A stretch of 64,000 nt of DNA, from assembly GCF_964340395.1 (NCBI RefSeq), contig NC_135554.1, positions 310,001 to 374,000 of the forward strand. Direction: 5' to 3'. Below the pieces are notes generated by a model. The model worked only from the letters and a program-made list of their open reading frames with translations, ran no database searches and was not told where the DNA came from. Below, one piece after another: positions 43,701 to 60,000 of the stretch (position 1 is its first letter; every line of letters begins with the position of its first letter). Both the position numbers and the translations under genes were made by a program. The DNA comes from Glandiceps talaboti (lineage: Eukaryota; Hemichordata; Enteropneusta; Spengelidae).

Positions 43701-46570
43701 ATGTCATTTAATGATTCTTACCTGTATCCTTAGTAACGTGTCATTTAATGAGTCTTACCTGTATCTTAGTAACAGGTCATTTAATGATTCTTACCTATAT
43801 CCTTAATAACATGTCATTAATGGTTCTTACCTGTATCCTTAATAACATGCCATTTATTGATTCCTACCTGTGTCCTTAGTAACAGGTCATTTAATGATTC
43901 TTACCTGTGTCCTTAGTAACATGTCATTTAATGGTTCTTACCTATATCCTTAGTAAAAGGTCATTTAATGATTCTTACCTGTATCCTTAGAAACAGGTTA
44001 TTTAATGATTCTTACCTGTGTCCTTAGTAACAGGTCATTTAATGATTCTTACCTGTATCCTTAGTAACAGGTCATTTAATGATTCTTACCTGTATCCTTA
44101 GTAAAAGGTCATTTAATGATTCTTACCTGTATCCTTAGTAACAGGTCATTTAATGATTCTTACCTGTATCTTAGTAACAAGTCATTTAATGGTTCTTACC
44201 TGTGTCCTTAGTAACAAGTCATTTAATGATTCTTACCTATATCCTTAATAACAGGTCATTTAATGATTCTTACCTATATCCTTAATAACAGGTCATTTAA
44301 TAATTCTTACCTGTGTCCTTAGTAACAAGTCATTTAATAATTCTTACCTATATCCTTAGTAAAAGGTCATTTAATGATTCTTACCTGTATCCTTAGTAAC
44401 AGGTCATTTAATGATTCTTACCTGTATCCTTAGTAACAGGTCATTTAATGATTCTTACCTGTATCCTTAGTAACAGGTCGTTTAATGATTCTTACCTGTA
44501 TCCTTAGTAACATGTCATTTAATGATTCTTACCTGTATCATTAGTAACGTGTCATTTAATGATTCTTACCTGTATCCTTAGTAACAGGTCTTTTAATGAT
44601 TCTTACCTGTATCCTTAGTAACAAGTCATTTAATGATTCTTACCTGTATCCTTAGTAACAAGTCATTGAATGATTCTTACCTATATCCTTAGTAACATAT
44701 CATTTAATGATTCCTACCTGTATCCTAAGTAACTGGTCATTTCATGATTCTTACCTATATCCTTAGTAACAGGTCATTGAATGATTCTTACCTATATCCT
44801 TAGTAACAGGTCATTTAATGATTCTTACCTATATCCTTAGTAACAGGTCATTTAATGATTCTTACCTGTATCCTTAGTAACAGGTCATTTAATGATTCCT
44901 ACCTGTATCCTTAGTAACATGTCATTTAATTGTTCTTACCTGTATCCTTAGTAACAGGTCATTTAATGATTCTTACCTGTATCTTAGTAACAGGTCATTT
45001 AATGATTCTTACCTATATCCTTAGTAACAGGTCATTTAATGACTCTTACCTGTATCCTTAGTAACATGTCATTTAATGATTCTTACCTGTATCCTTAGTA
45101 ACATGTCATTTAATGATTCTTACCTGTATCCTTAGTAACATGTCATTTAATGATTCTTACCTGTGTCCTTAGTAACAGGTCATTTAATGATTCTTACCTG
45201 TGTCCTTAGTAACATGTCATTTAATGGTTCTTACCTGTGTACTTAGTAACAGGTCATTTAATGATTCTTACCTGTATCTTAGTAACAGGTCATTTAATGA
45301 TTCTTACCTGTATCCTTAGTAACAGGTCATTTAATGATTCTTACCTGTATCCTTAGTAACAGGTCATTTAATGGTTTTTACCTGTATCCTTAGTAACAAG
45401 TCATTTAATGATTCTTAACTGTATCCTTAGTAAAAGGTCATTTAATGATTCTTAGCTATATCCTTAGTAAAAGGTCATTTAATGATTCTTACCTATATCC
45501 TTAGTAACAGGTCATTTAATGATTCTTACCTATATCCTTAGTAACAGGTCATTTAATAATTCTTACCTGTGTCCTTAGTAACATGTCATTTAATGATTCT
45601 TACCTGTATCCTTAGTAAAAGGTCATTTAATGATTCTTACCTGTATCCTTAGTAACAGGTCATTTAATGATTCTTACCTGTATCTTAGTAACAAGTCATT
45701 TAATGTTTCTTACCTGTGTCCTTAGTAACAGGTCATTTAATGATTTTTACCTGTATCTTAGTAACAGGTCATTTAATGATTCTTACCTATATCCTTAGTA
45801 ACAAGTCATTTAATGATTCTTACCTATATCCTTAATAACAGGTCATTTAATGATTCTTACCTATATCCTTAATAACAGGTCATTTAATAATTCTTACCTG
45901 TGTCCTTAGTAACAAGTCATTTAATAATTCTTACCTATATCCTTAGTAAAAGGTCATTTAATGATTCTTACCTGTATCCTTAGTAACAGGTCATTTAATG
46001 ATTCTTACCTGTATCCTTAGTAACAGGTCGTTTAATGATTCTTACCTGTATCCTTAGTAACATGTCATTTAATGATTCTTACCTGTATCATTAGTAACGT
46101 GTCATTTAATGATTCTTACCTGTATCCTTAGTAACAGGTCTTTTAATGATTCTTACCTGTATCCTTAGTAACAAGTCATTTAATGATTCTTACCTGTATC
46201 CTTAGTAACAAGTCATTGAATGATTCTTACCTATATCCTTAGTAACATATCATTTAATGATTCCTACCTGTATCCTAAGTAACTGGTCATTTCATGATTC
46301 TTACCTGTATCCTTAGTAACAGGTCATTGAATGATTCTTACCTATATCCTTAGTAACAGGTCATTTAATGATTCTTACCTATATCCTTAGTAACAGGTCA
46401 TTTAATGATTCTTACCTGTATCCTTAGTAACAGGTCATTTAATGATTCCTAACTGTATCCTTAGTAACATGTCATTTAATTGTTCTTACCTGTATCCTTA
46501 GTAACAGGTCATTTAATGATTCTTACCTGTATCTTAGTAACAGGTCATTTAATGATTCTTACCTATATCC
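40720..46570 (+). repeat. 5.8-kb block repeated at +14,076 bp
   Basis: Markers at 40921, 41341, 42225, 44725, 45541 and 46275 recur at 54997, 55417, 56301, 58801, 59617 and 60351, always 14,076 bp on, with a few substitutions. Similarity fades before about 40.7 kb and after about 46.57 kb. Confidence 0.85.
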
Positions 46571-48120
46571 TTAGTAACAGGTCATTTAATGACTCTTACC
46601 TGTATCCTTAGTAACATGTCATTTAATGATTCTTACCTGTATCCTTAGTAACATGTCATTTAATGATTCTTACCTGTATCCTTAGTAACATGTCATTTAA
46701 TGATTCTTACCTGTGTCCTTAGTAACAGGTCATTTAATGATTCTTACCTGTGTCCTTAGTAACATGTCATTTAATGGTTCTTACCTGTGTACTTAGTAAA
46801 AGGTCATTTAATGATTCTTACCTGTATCTTAGTAACAGGTCATTTAATGATTCTTACCTGTATCCTTAGTAACAGGTCATTTAATGATTCTTACCTGTAT
46901 CCTTAGTAACAGGTCATTTAATGGTTTTTACCTGTATCCTTAGTAACAAGTCATTTAATGATTCTTACCTGTATCCTTAGTAAAAGGTCATTTAATGATT
47001 CTTAGCTATATCCTTAGTAAAAGGTAATTTAATGATTCTTACCTATATCCTTAGTAACAGGTCATTTAATGATTCTTACCTATATCCTTAGTAACAGGTC
47101 ATTTAATGATTCTTACCTATATCCTTAGTAACAGGTCATTTAATAATTCTTACCTGTGTCCTTAGTAACATGTCATTTAATGATTCTTACCTGTGTCCTT
47201 AGTAACATGTCATTTAATAATTCTTACCTGTATCCTTAGTAACATGTCATTTAATGATTCTTACCTGTATCCTTAGTAACAGGTCATTTAATGGTTCTTA
47301 CCTGTGTCCTTAGTAACAGGTCATTTAATAATTCTTACCTGTATCCTTAGTAACAGGTCATTTAATGATTCTTACCTATATCCTAAGTAACATGTCATTT
47401 AATAATTCTTACCTGTATCCTTAGTAACATGTCATTTTATGATTCTTACCTGTATCCTTAGTAACAGGTCATTTAATGGTTCTTACCTGTGTCCTTAGTA
47501 ACAGGTCATTTAATGATTCTTACCTGTATCCTTAGTAACAGGTCATTTAATAATTCTCACCTGTATCCTTAGTAACATGTCATTTAATGATTCTTACCTG
47601 TATCCTTAATAACATGTCATTTAATGATTCTTACCTGTATCCTTAGTAACATGTCATTTAATGATTCTTACCTGTATCCTTAGTAACGTGTCATTTAATG
47701 ATTCTTACCTGTATCCTTAGTAACGTGTCATTTAATGATTCTTACCTGTATCCTTAGTAACGTGTCATTTAATGATTCTTACCTGTATCTTAGTAACGTG
47801 TCATTTAATGATTCTTACCTGTATCCTTAATAACATGTCATTTAATGATTCTTACCTGTATCCTTAGTAACGTGTCATTTAATGATTCTTACCTGTATCC
47901 TTAGTAACAGGTCGTTTAATGATTCTTACCTGTATCCTTAGTAACATGTCGTTTAATGATTCTTACCTGTATCCTTAGTAACATGTCATTTAATGATTCT
48001 TATCCGTGTCCTTAGTAACATGTCATTTAATGATTCTTACCTGTATCCTTAGTAACAGGTCATTTAATGATTCTTACCTGTATCCTTAGTAACGTGTCAT
48101 TTAATGATTCTTACCTGTAT

Positions 48121-51010
48121 CCTTAGTAACATGTCATTTTATGATTCTTACCTGTATCTTAGTAACAGGTCATTTAATGATTCTTACCTATATCCTTAGT
48201 AGCAGGTCATTTAATGATTCTTACCTGTATCCTTAGTAACAAGTCATTTAATGATTCTTACCTGTATCCTTAGTAACAGGTCATTTAATGATTCCTACCT
48301 GTATCCTTAGTAACATGTCATTTAATGATTCTTACCTATATCCTTAGTAACATGTCATTTAATGATTCTTACCTGTGTCCTTAGTAACAGGTCATTTAAT
48401 GATTCTTACCTATATCCTTAGTAACAGGTCATTTAATGATTCTTACCTGTATCCTTAGTAACAGGTCATTTAATGATTCTTACCTATATCCTTAGTAACA
48501 GGTCATTTAATGATTCTTACCTGTATCCTTAGTAACATGTCATTTAATGATTCCTACCTGTATCCTTAGTAACATGTCATTTAATGATTCTTACCTGTAT
48601 CCTTAGTAACAGGTCATTTAATGATTCTTACCTGTATCCTTAGTAACATGTCATTTTATGGTTCTTACCTGTATCCTTAGTAACATGTCATTTTATGATT
48701 CTTACCTGTATCCTTAGTAACATGTCATTTTATGATTCTTACCTGTATCCTTAGTAACAGGTCATTTAATGGTTCTTACCTGTGTCCTTAGTAACATGTC
48801 ATTGAATGATTCTTACCTGTATCCTTAGTAACAGGTCGTTTAATGATTCTTACCTGTATCCTTAGTAACAGGTCATTTAATGATTCTTACCTGTATCCTT
48901 AGTAACAGGTCATTTAATGATTCCTACCTGTATCCTTAGTAACAGGTCATTTAATGATTCTTACCTATATCCTTAGTAACAGGTCATTTAATGATTCTTA
49001 CCTGTATCCTTAGTAACGTGTCATTTAATGATTCTTACCTGTATCCTTAGTAACAGGTCGTTTAATGATTCTTACCTGTATCTTTAGTAACATGTCATTT
49101 AATGATTCTTACCTGTATCCTTAGTAACAGGTCGTTTAATGATTCTTACCTGTATCCTTAGTAACATGTCGTTTAATGATTCTTACCTGTATCCTTAGTA
49201 ACATGTCATTTAATGATTCTTATCCGTGTCCTTAGTAACATGTCATTTAATGATTCTTACCTGTATCCTTAGTAACATGTCATTTAATGATTCTTACCTG
49301 TATCCTTAGTAACAGGTCGTTTAATGATTCTTACCTGTATCCTTAGTAACGTGTCATTTAATGATTCTTACCTGTATCCTTAGTAACGTGTCATTTAATG
49401 ATTCTTACCTGTATCCTTAGTAACATGTCATTTAATGATTCTTACCTGTATCCTTAGTAACAAGTCATTTAATGATTCTTACCTGTATCCTTAGTAACAT
49501 GTCATTTAATGATTCTTACCTGTATCCTTAGTAACAGGTCATTTAATGATTCTTACCTGTATCCTTAGTAACGTGTCATTTAATGATTCTTACCTGTATC
49601 CTTAGTAACATGTCATTTTATGATTCTTACCTGTATCTTAGTAACAGGTCATTTAATGATTCTTACCTATATCCTTAGTAGCAGGTCATTTAATGATTCT
49701 TACCTGTATCCTTAGTAACAAGTCATTTAATGATTCTTACCTGTATCCTTAGTAACAGGTCATTTAATGATTCCTACCTGTATCCTTAGTAACATGTCAT
49801 TTAATGATTCTTACCTATATCCTTAGTAACATGTCATTTAATGATTCTTACCTGTGTCCTTAGTAACAGGTCATTTAATGATTCTTACCTATATCCTTAG
49901 TAACAGGTCATTTAATGATTCTTACCTGTATCCTTAGTAACAGGTCATTTAATGATTCTTACCTATATCCTTAGTAACAGGTCATTTAATGATTCTTACC
50001 TGTATCCTTAGTAACATGTCATTTAATGATTCCTACCTGTATCCTTAGTAACATGTCATTTAATGATTCTTACCTGTATCCTTAGTAACAGGTCATTTAA
50101 TGATTCTTACCTGTATCCTTAGTAACATGTCATTTTATGGTTCTTACCTGTATCCTTAGTAACATGTCATTTTATGATTCTTACCTGTATCCTTAGTAAC
50201 ATGTCATTTTATGATTCTTACCTGTATCCTTAGTAACAGGTCATTTAATGGTTCTTACCTGTGTCCTTAGTAACATGTCATTGAATGATTCTTACCTGTA
50301 TCCTTAGTAACAGGTCGTTTAATGATTCTTACCTGTATCCTTAGTAACAGGTCATTTAATGATTCTTACCTGTATCCTTAGTAACAGGTCATTTAATGAT
50401 TCCTACCTGTATCCTTAGTAACAGGTCATTTAATGATTCTTACCTATATCCTTAGTAACAGGTCATTTAATGATTCTTACCTGTATCCTTAGTAACGTGT
50501 CATTTAATGATTCTTACCTGTATCCTTAGTAACAGGTCGTTTAATGATTCTTACCTGTATCTTTAGTAACATGTCATTTAATGATTCTTACCTGTATCCT
50601 TAGTAACAGGTCGTTTAATGATTCTTACCTGTATCCTTAGTAACATGTCGTTTAATGATTCTTACCTGTATCCTTAGTAACATGTCATTTAATGATTCTT
50701 ATCCGTGTCCTTAGTAACATGTCATTTAATGATTCTTACCTGTATCCTTAGTAACATGTCATTTAATGATTCTTACCTGTATCCTTAGTAACAGGTCGTT
50801 TAATGATTCTTACCTGTATCCTTAGTAACGTGTCATTTAATGATTCTTACCTGTATCCTTAGTAACGTGTCATTTAATGATTCTTACCTGTATCCTTAGT
50901 AACATGTCATTTAATGATTCTTACCTGTATCCTTAGTAACAAGTCATTTAATGATTCTTACCTGTATCCTTAGTAACCGGTCATTTAATGATTCTTACCT
51001 GTATCCTTAG
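48121..51010 (+). repeat. Two tandem 1,479-bp higher-order units
   Basis: The marker 'atgtcattttatgattcttacc' before a 36-bp monomer falls at 48131 and 49610. The matching marks at 48601 and 50080 keep the 1,479-bp offset (40 monomers, one of them short). Confidence 0.8.
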
Positions 51011-54000
51011 TAACGTGTCATTTAATGATTCTTACCTATATCCTTAGTAACAGGTCATTTAATGATTCTTACCTGTATCCTTAGTAACAGGTCATTTAAT
51101 GATTCTTACCTGTATCCTTAGTAACAGGTCATTTAATGATTCTTACCTATATCCTTAGTAACAAGTCATTTAATGATTCTTACCTGTATCTTAGTAACAG
51201 GTCATTTAATGATTCTTACCTATATCCTTAGTAGCAGGTCATTTAATGATTCTTACCTGTATCTTAGTAACAGGTCATTTAATGATTCTTACCTATATCC
51301 TTAGTAACAAGTCATTTAATGATTCTTACCTATATCCTTAATAACAGGACAGGTCATTTAATAATTCTTACCTGTGTCCTTAGTAACAAGTCATTTAATA
51401 ATTCTTACCTATATCCTTAATAACAGGTCATTTAATAATTCTTACCTGTGTCCTTAGTAACAAGTCATTTAATAATTCTTACCTATATCCTTAGTAACAG
51501 GTCATTTAATGATTCCTACCTGTATCCTAAGTAACTGGTCATTTCATGATTCTTACCTGTGTCCTTAGTAACAGGTCATTTAATGATTCTTACCTGTGTC
51601 CTTAGTAACATGTCATTTAATGGTTCTTACCTGTGTACTTAGTAACAGGTCATTTAATGATTCTTACCTGTATCTTAGTAACAGGTCATTTAATGATTCT
51701 TACCTGTATCCTTAGTAACAGGTCATTTAATGATTCTTACCTGTATCCTTAGTAACAGGTCATTTAATGGTTTTTACCTGTATCCTTAGTAACAAGTCAT
51801 TTAATGATTCTTACCTGTATCCTTAGTAAAAGGTCATTTAATGATTCTTAGCTATATCCTTAGTAAAAGGTCATTTAATGATTCTTACCTATATCCTTAG
51901 TAACAGGTCATTTAATGATTCTTACCTATATCCTTAGTAACAGGTCATTTAATAATTCTTACCTGTGTCCTTAGTAACATGTCATTTAATGATTCTTACC
52001 TGTATCCTTAGTAAAAGGTCATTTAATGATTCTTACCTGTATCCTTAGTAACAGGTCATTTAATGATTCTTACCTGTATCTTAGTAACAAGTCATTTAAT
52101 GGTTCTTACCTGTGTCCTTAGTAACAGGTCATTTAATGATTTTTACCTGTATCTTAGTAACAGGTCATTTAATGATTCTTACCTATATCCTTAGTAACAA
52201 GTCATTTAATGATTCTTACCTATATCCTTAATAACAGGTCATTTAATGATTCTTACCTATATCCTTAATAACAGGTCATTTAATAATTCTTACCTGTGTC
52301 CTTAGTAACAAGTCATTTAATAATTCTTACCTATATCCTTAGTAAAAGGTCATTTAATGATTCTTACCTGTATCCTTAGTAACAGGTCATTTAATGATTC
52401 TTACCTGTATCCTTAGTAACAGGTCGTTTAATGATTCTTACCTGTATCCTTAGTAACATGTCATTTAATGATTCTTACCTGTATCATTAGTAACGTGTCA
52501 TTTAATGATTCTTACCTGTATCCTTAGTAACAGGTCTTTTAATGATTCTTACCTGTATCCTTAGTAACAAGTCATTTAATGATTCTTACCTGTATCCTTA
52601 GTAACAAGTCATTGAATGATTCTTACCTATATCCTTAGTAACATATCATTTAATGATTCCTACCTGTATCCTAAGTAACTGGTCATTTCATGATTCTTAC
52701 CTGTATCCTTAGTAACAGGTCATTGAATGATTCTTACCTATATCCTTAGTAACAGGTCATTTAATGATTCTTACCTATATCCTTAGTAACAGGTCATTTA
52801 ATGATTCTTACCTGTATCCTTAGTAACAGGTCATTTAATGATTCCTAACTGTATCCTTAGTAACATGTCATTTAATTGTTCTTACCTGTATCCTTAGTAA
52901 CAGGTCATTTAATGATTCTTACCTGTATCTTAGTAACAGGTCATTTAATGATTCTTACCTATATCCTTAGTAACAGGTCATTTAATGACTCTTACCTGTA
53001 TCCTTAGTAACATGTCATTTAATGATTCTTACCTGTATCCTTAGTAACATGTCATTTAATGATTCTTACCTGTATCCTTAGTAACATGTCATTTAATGAT
53101 TCTTACCTGTGTCCTTAGTAACAGGTCATTTAATTATTCTTACCTGTGTCCTTAGTAACATGTCATTTAATGGTTCTTACCTGTGTACTTAGTAACAGGT
53201 CATTTAATGATTCTTACCTGTATCTTAGTAACAGGTCATTTAATGATTCTTACCTGTATCCTTAGTAACAGGTCATTTAATGATTCTTACCTGTATCCTT
53301 AGTAACAGGTCATTTAATGGTTTTTACCTGTATCCTTAGTAACAAGTCATTTAATGATTCTTACCTGTATCCTTAGTAAAAGGTCATTTAATGATTCTTA
53401 GCTATATCCTTAGTAAAAGGTCATTTAATGATTCTTACCTATATCCTTAGTAACAGGTCATTTAATGATTCTTACCTATATCCTTAGTAACAGGTCATTT
53501 AATGATTCTTACCTATATCCTTAGTAACAGGTCATTTAATAATTCTTACCTGTGTCCTTAGTAACATGTCATTTAATGATTCTTACCTGTGTCCTTAGTA
53601 ACATGTCATTTAATAATTCTTACCTGTATCCTTAGTAACATGTCATTTAATGATTCTTACCTGTATCCTTAGTAACAGGTCATTTAATGGTTCTTACCTG
53701 TGTCCTTAGTAACAGGTCATTTAATAATTCTTACCTGTATCCTTAGTAACAGGTCATTTAATGATTCTTACCTATATCCTAAGTAACATGTCATTTAATA
53801 ATTCTTACCTGTATCCTTAGTAACATGTCATTTTATGATTCTTACCTGTATCCTTAGTAACAGGTCATTTAATGGTTCTTACCTGTGTCCTTAGTAACAG
53901 GTCATTTAATGATTCTTACCTGTATCTTTAGTAACAGGTCATTTAATAATTCTCACCTGTATCCTTAGTAACATGTCATTTAATGATTCTTACCTGTATC

Positions 54001-57000
54001 CTTAATAACATGTCATTTAATGATTCTTACCTGTATCCTTAGTAACATGTCATTTAATGATTCTTACCTGTATCCTTAGTAACGTGTCATTTAATGATTC
54101 TTACCTGTATCCTTAGTAACGTGTCATTTAATGATTCTTACCTGTATCCTTAGTAACGTGTCATTTAATGATTCTTACCTGTATCTTAGTAACGTGTCAT
54201 TTAATGATTCTTACCTGTATCCTTAATAACATGTCATTTAATGATTCTTACCTGTATCCTTAGTAACGTGTCATTTAATGATTCTTACCTGTATCCTTAG
54301 TAACAGGTCGTTTAATGATTCTTACCTGTATCCTTAGTAACATGTCGTTTAATGATTCTTACCTGTATCCTTAGTAACATGTCATTTAATGATTCTTATC
54401 CGTGTCCTTAGTAACATGTCATTTAATGATTCTTATCCGTGTCCTTAGTAACATGTCATTTAATGATTCTTACCTGTATCCTTAGTAACAGGTCATTTAA
54501 TGATTCTTACCTGTATCCTTAGTAACGTGTCATTTAATGATTCTTACCTGTATCCTTAGTAACATGTCATTTTATGATTCTTACCTGTATCTTAGTAACA
54601 GGTCATTTAATGATTCTTACCTATATCCTTAGTAGCAGGTCATTTAATGATTCTTACCTGTATCCTTAGTAACAAGTCATTTAATGATTCTTACCTGTAT
54701 CCTTAGTAACAGGTCATTTAATGATTCCTACCTGTATCCTTAGTAACATGTCATTTAATGATTCTTACCTATATCCTTAGTAACATGTCATTTAATGATT
54801 CTTACCTGTGTCCTTAGTAACAGGTCATTTAATGATTCTTACCTATATCCTTAGTAACAGGTCATTTAATGATTCTTACCTGTATCCTTAGTAACAGGTC
54901 ATTTAATGATTCTTACCTATATCCTTAGTAACAGGTCATTTAATGATTCTTACCTGTATCCTTAGTAACAGGTCATTTAATGATTCTTACCTGTATCCTT
55001 ACTAACATGTCATTTTATGGTTCTTACCTGTATCCTTAGTAACATGTCATTTTATGATTCTTACCTGTATCCTTAGTAACATGTCATTTTATGATTCTTA
55101 CCTGTATCCTTAGTAACAGGTCATTTAATGGTTCTTACCTGTGTCCTTAGTAACATGTCATTGAATGATTCTTACCTGTATCCTTAGTAACAGGTCGTTT
55201 AATGATTCTTACCTGTATCCTTAGTAACATGTCATTTAATGATTCTTACCTGTATCCTTAGTAACAGGTCATTTAATGATTCCTACCTGTATCCTTAGTA
55301 ACAGGTCATTTAATGATTCTTACCTATATCCTTAGTAACAGGTCATTTAATGATTCTTACCTGTATCCTTAGTAACGTGTCATTTAATGATTCTTACCTG
55401 TATCCTTAGTAACAGGTCGTTTAATGATTCTTACCTGTATCCTTAGTAACATGTCATTTAATGATTCTTACCTGTATCCTTAGTAACAGGTCGTTTAATG
55501 ATTCTTACCTGTATCCTTAGTAACATGTCGTTTAATGATTCTTACCTGTATCCTTAGTAACATGTCATTTAATGATTCTTATCCGTGTCCTTAGTAACAT
55601 GTCATTTAATGATTCTTACCTGTATCCTTAGTAACATGTCATTTAATGATTCTTACCTGTATCCTTAGTAACAGGTCGTTTAATGATTCTTACCTGTATC
55701 CTTAGTAACGTGTCATTTAATGATTCTTACCTGTATCCTTAGTAACGTGTCATTTAATGATTCTTACCTGTATCCTTAGTAACATGTCATTTAATGATTC
55801 TTACCTGTATCCTTAGTAACAAGTCATTTAATGATTCTTACCTGTATCCTTAGTAACAGGTCATTTAATGATTCTTACCTGTATCCTTAGTAACGTGTCA
55901 TTTAATGATTCTTACCTATATCCTTAGTAACAGGTCATTTAATGATTCTTACCTGTATCCTTAGTAACAGGTCATTGAATGATTCTTACCTGTATCCTTA
56001 GTAACAGGTCATTTAATGATTCTTACCTATATCCTTAGTAACAGGTCATTTAATGATTCCTACCTGTATCCTTAGTAACGTGTCATTTAATGATTCTTAC
56101 CTATATCCTTAGTAACAAGTCATTTAATGATTCTTACCTGTATCTTAGTAACAGGTCAATTAATGATTCTTACCTATATCCTTAGTAGCAGGTCATTTAA
56201 TGATTCTTACCTGTATCTTAGTAACAGGTCATTTAATGATTCTTACCTATATCCTTAGTAACAAGTCATTTAATGATTCTTACCTATATCCTTAATAACA
56301 GGACAGGTCATTTAATAATTCTTACCTGTGTCCTTAGTAACAAGTCATTTAATAATTCTTACCTATATCCTTAATAACAGGTCATTTAATAATTCTTACC
56401 TGTGTCCTTAGTAACAAGTCATTTAATAATTCTTACCTATATCCTTAGTAACAAGTCATTTAATGATTCTTACCTATGTCCTTAGTAACAAGTCATTTAA
56501 TAATTCTTACCTATATCCTTAGTAACAAGTCATTTAATGATTCTTACCTATATCCTTAGTAACAAGTCATTTAATGATTCTTACCTGTATCCTTAATAAC
56601 ATGTCATTAATGGTTCTTACCTGTATCCTTAGTAACAGGTCATTTAATGATTCTTACCTATATCCTTAGTAACAGGTCATTTAATGATTCTTACCTGTAT
56701 CTTAGTAACAGGTCATTTAATGATTCTTACCTATATCCTTACTAACAGGTCATTTAATGATTCTTACCTGTATCCTTAGTAACGTGTCATTTAATGATTC
56801 TTACCTGTATCTTAGTAACAGGTCATTTAATGATTCTTACCTATATCCTTAATAACATGTCATTAATGGTTCTTACCTGTATCCTTAGTAACATGCCATT
56901 TATTGATTCCTACCTGTGTCCTTAGTAACAGGTCATTTAATGATTCTTACCTGTGTCCTTAGTAACATGTCATTTAATGGTTCTTACCTATATCCTTAGT

Positions 57001-57070
57001 AACAGGTCATTTAACGATTCTTACCTGTATCCTTAGAAACAGGTTATTTAATGATTCTTACCTGTGTCCT

Positions 57071-60000
57071 TAGTAACAGGTCATTTAATGATTCTTACCT
57101 GTATCCTTAGTAACAGGTCATTTAATGATTCTTACCTGTATCCTTAGTAAAAGGTCATTTAATGATTCTTACCTGTATCCTTAGTAACAGGTCATTTAAT
57201 GATTCTTACCTGTATCTTAGTAACAAGTCATTTAATGGTTCTTACCTGTGTCCTTAGTAACAGGTCATTTAATGATTTTAACCTGTATCTTAGTAACAGG
57301 TCATTTAATGATTCTTACCTATATCCTTAGTAACAAGTCATTTAATGATTCTTACCTATATCCTTAATAACAGGTCATTTAATGATTCTTACCTATATCC
57401 TTAATAACAGGTCATTTAATAATTCTTACCTGTGTCCTTAGTAACAAGTCATTTAATAATTCTTACCTATATCCTTAGTAACAAGTCATTTAATGATTCT
57501 TACCTGTGTCCTTAGTAACAAGTCATTTAATAATTCTTACCTATATCCTTAGTAACAAGTCATTTAATGATTCTTACCTATATCCTTAGTAACAAGTCAT
57601 TTAATGATTCTTACCTGTATCCTTAATAACATGTCATTAATGGTTCTTACCTGTATCCTTAGTAACAGGTCATTTAATGATTCTCACCTATATCCTTAGT
57701 AACAGGTCATTTAATGATTCTTACCTGTATCTTAGTAACAGGTCATTTAATGATTCTTACCTATATCCTTAGTAACATGTCATTTAATGATTCTTACCTG
57801 TATCCTTAGTAACGTGTCATTTAATGAGTCTTACCTGTATCTTAGTAACAGGTCATTTAATGATTCTTACCTATATCCTTAATAACATGTCATTAATGGT
57901 TCTTACCTGTATCCTTAATAACATGCCATTTATTGATTCCTACCTGTGTCCTTAGTAACAGGTCATTTAATGATTCTTACCTGTGTCCTTAGTAACATGT
58001 CATTTAATGGTTCTTACCTATATCCTTAGTAACAGGTCATTTAATGATTCTTACCTGTATCCTTAGAAACAGGTTATTTAATGATTCTTACCTGTGTCCT
58101 TAGTAACAGGTCATTTAATGATTCTTACCTGTATCCTTAGTAACAGGTCATTTAATGATTCTTACCTGTATCCTTAGTAAAAGGTCATTTAATGATTCTT
58201 ACCTGTATCCTTAGTAACAGGTCATTTAATGATTCTTACCTGTATCTTAGTAACAAGTCATTTAATGGTTCTTACCTGTGTCCTTAGTAACAAGTCATTT
58301 AATGATTCTTACCTATATCCTTAATAACAGGTCATTTAATGATTCTTACCTATATCCTTAATAACAGGTCATTTAATAATTCTTACCTGTGTCCTTAGTA
58401 ACAAGTCATTTAATAATTCTTACCTATATCCTTAGTAAAAGGTCATTTAATGATTCTTACCTGTATCCTTAGTAACAGGTCATTTAATGATTCTTACCTG
58501 TATCCTTAGTAACAGGTCATTTAATGATTCTTACCTGTATCCTTAGTAACAGGTCGTTTAATGATTCTTACCTGTATCCTTAGTAACATGTCATTTAATG
58601 ATTCTTACCTGTATCATTAGTAACGTGTCATTTAATGATTCTTACCTGTATCCTTAGTAACAGGTCTTTTAATGATTCTTACCTGTATCCTTAGTAACAA
58701 GTCATTTAATGATTCTTACCTGTATCCTTAGTAACAAGTCATTGAATGATTCTTACCTATATCCTTAGTAACATATCATTTAATGATTCCTACCTGTATC
58801 CTAAGTAACTGGTCATTTCATGATTCTTACCTGTATCCTTAGTAACAGGTCATTGAATGATTCTTACCTATATCCTTAGTAACAGGTCATTTAATGATTC
58901 TTACCTATATCCTTAGTAACAGGTCATTTAATGATTCTTACCTGTATCCTTAGTAACAGGTCATTTAATGATTCCTACCTGTATCCTTAGTAACATGTCA
59001 TTTAATTGTTCTTACCTGTATCCTTAGTAACAGGTCATTTAATGATTCTTACCTGTATCTTAGTAACAGGTCATTTAATGATTCTTACCTATATCCTTAG
59101 TAACAGGTCATTTAATGACTCTTACCTGTATCCTTAGTAACATGTCATTTAATGATTCTTACCTGTATCCTTAGTAACATGTCATTTAATGATTCTTACC
59201 TGTATCCTTAGTAACATGTCATTTAATGATTCTTACCTGTGTCCTTAGTAACAGGTCATTTAATGATTCTTACCTGTGTCCTTAGTAACATGTCATTTAA
59301 TGGTTCTTACCTGTGTACTTAGTAACAGGTCATTTAATGATTCTTACCTGTATCTTAGTAACAGGTCATTTAATGATTCTTACCTGTATCCTTAGTAACA
59401 GGTCATTTAATGATTCTTACCTGTATCCTTAGTAACAGGTCATTTAATGGTTTTTACCTGTATCCTTAGTAACAAGTCATTTAATGATTCTTACCTGTAT
59501 CCTTAGTAAAAGGTCATTTAATGATTCTTAGCTATATCCTTAGTAAAAGGTCATTTAATGATTCTTACCTATATCCTTAGTAACAGGTCATTTAATGATT
59601 CTTACCTATATCCTTAGTAACAGGTCATTTAATAATTCTTACCTGTGTCCTTAGTAACATGTCATTTAATGATTCTTACCTGTATCCTTAGTAAAAGGTC
59701 ATTTAATGATTCTTACCTGTATCCTTAGTAACAGGTCATTTAATGATTCTTACCTGTATCTTAGTAACAAGTCATTTAATGGTTCTTACCTGTGTCCTTA
59801 GTAACAGGTCATTTAATGATTTTTACCTGTATCTTAGTAACAGGTCATTTAATGATTCTTACCTATATCCTTAGTAACAAGTCATTTAATGATTCTTACC
59901 TATATCCTTAATAACAGGTCATTTAATGATTCTTACCTATATCCTTAATAACAGGTCATTTAATAATTCTTACCTGTGTCCTTAGTAACAAGTCATTTAA

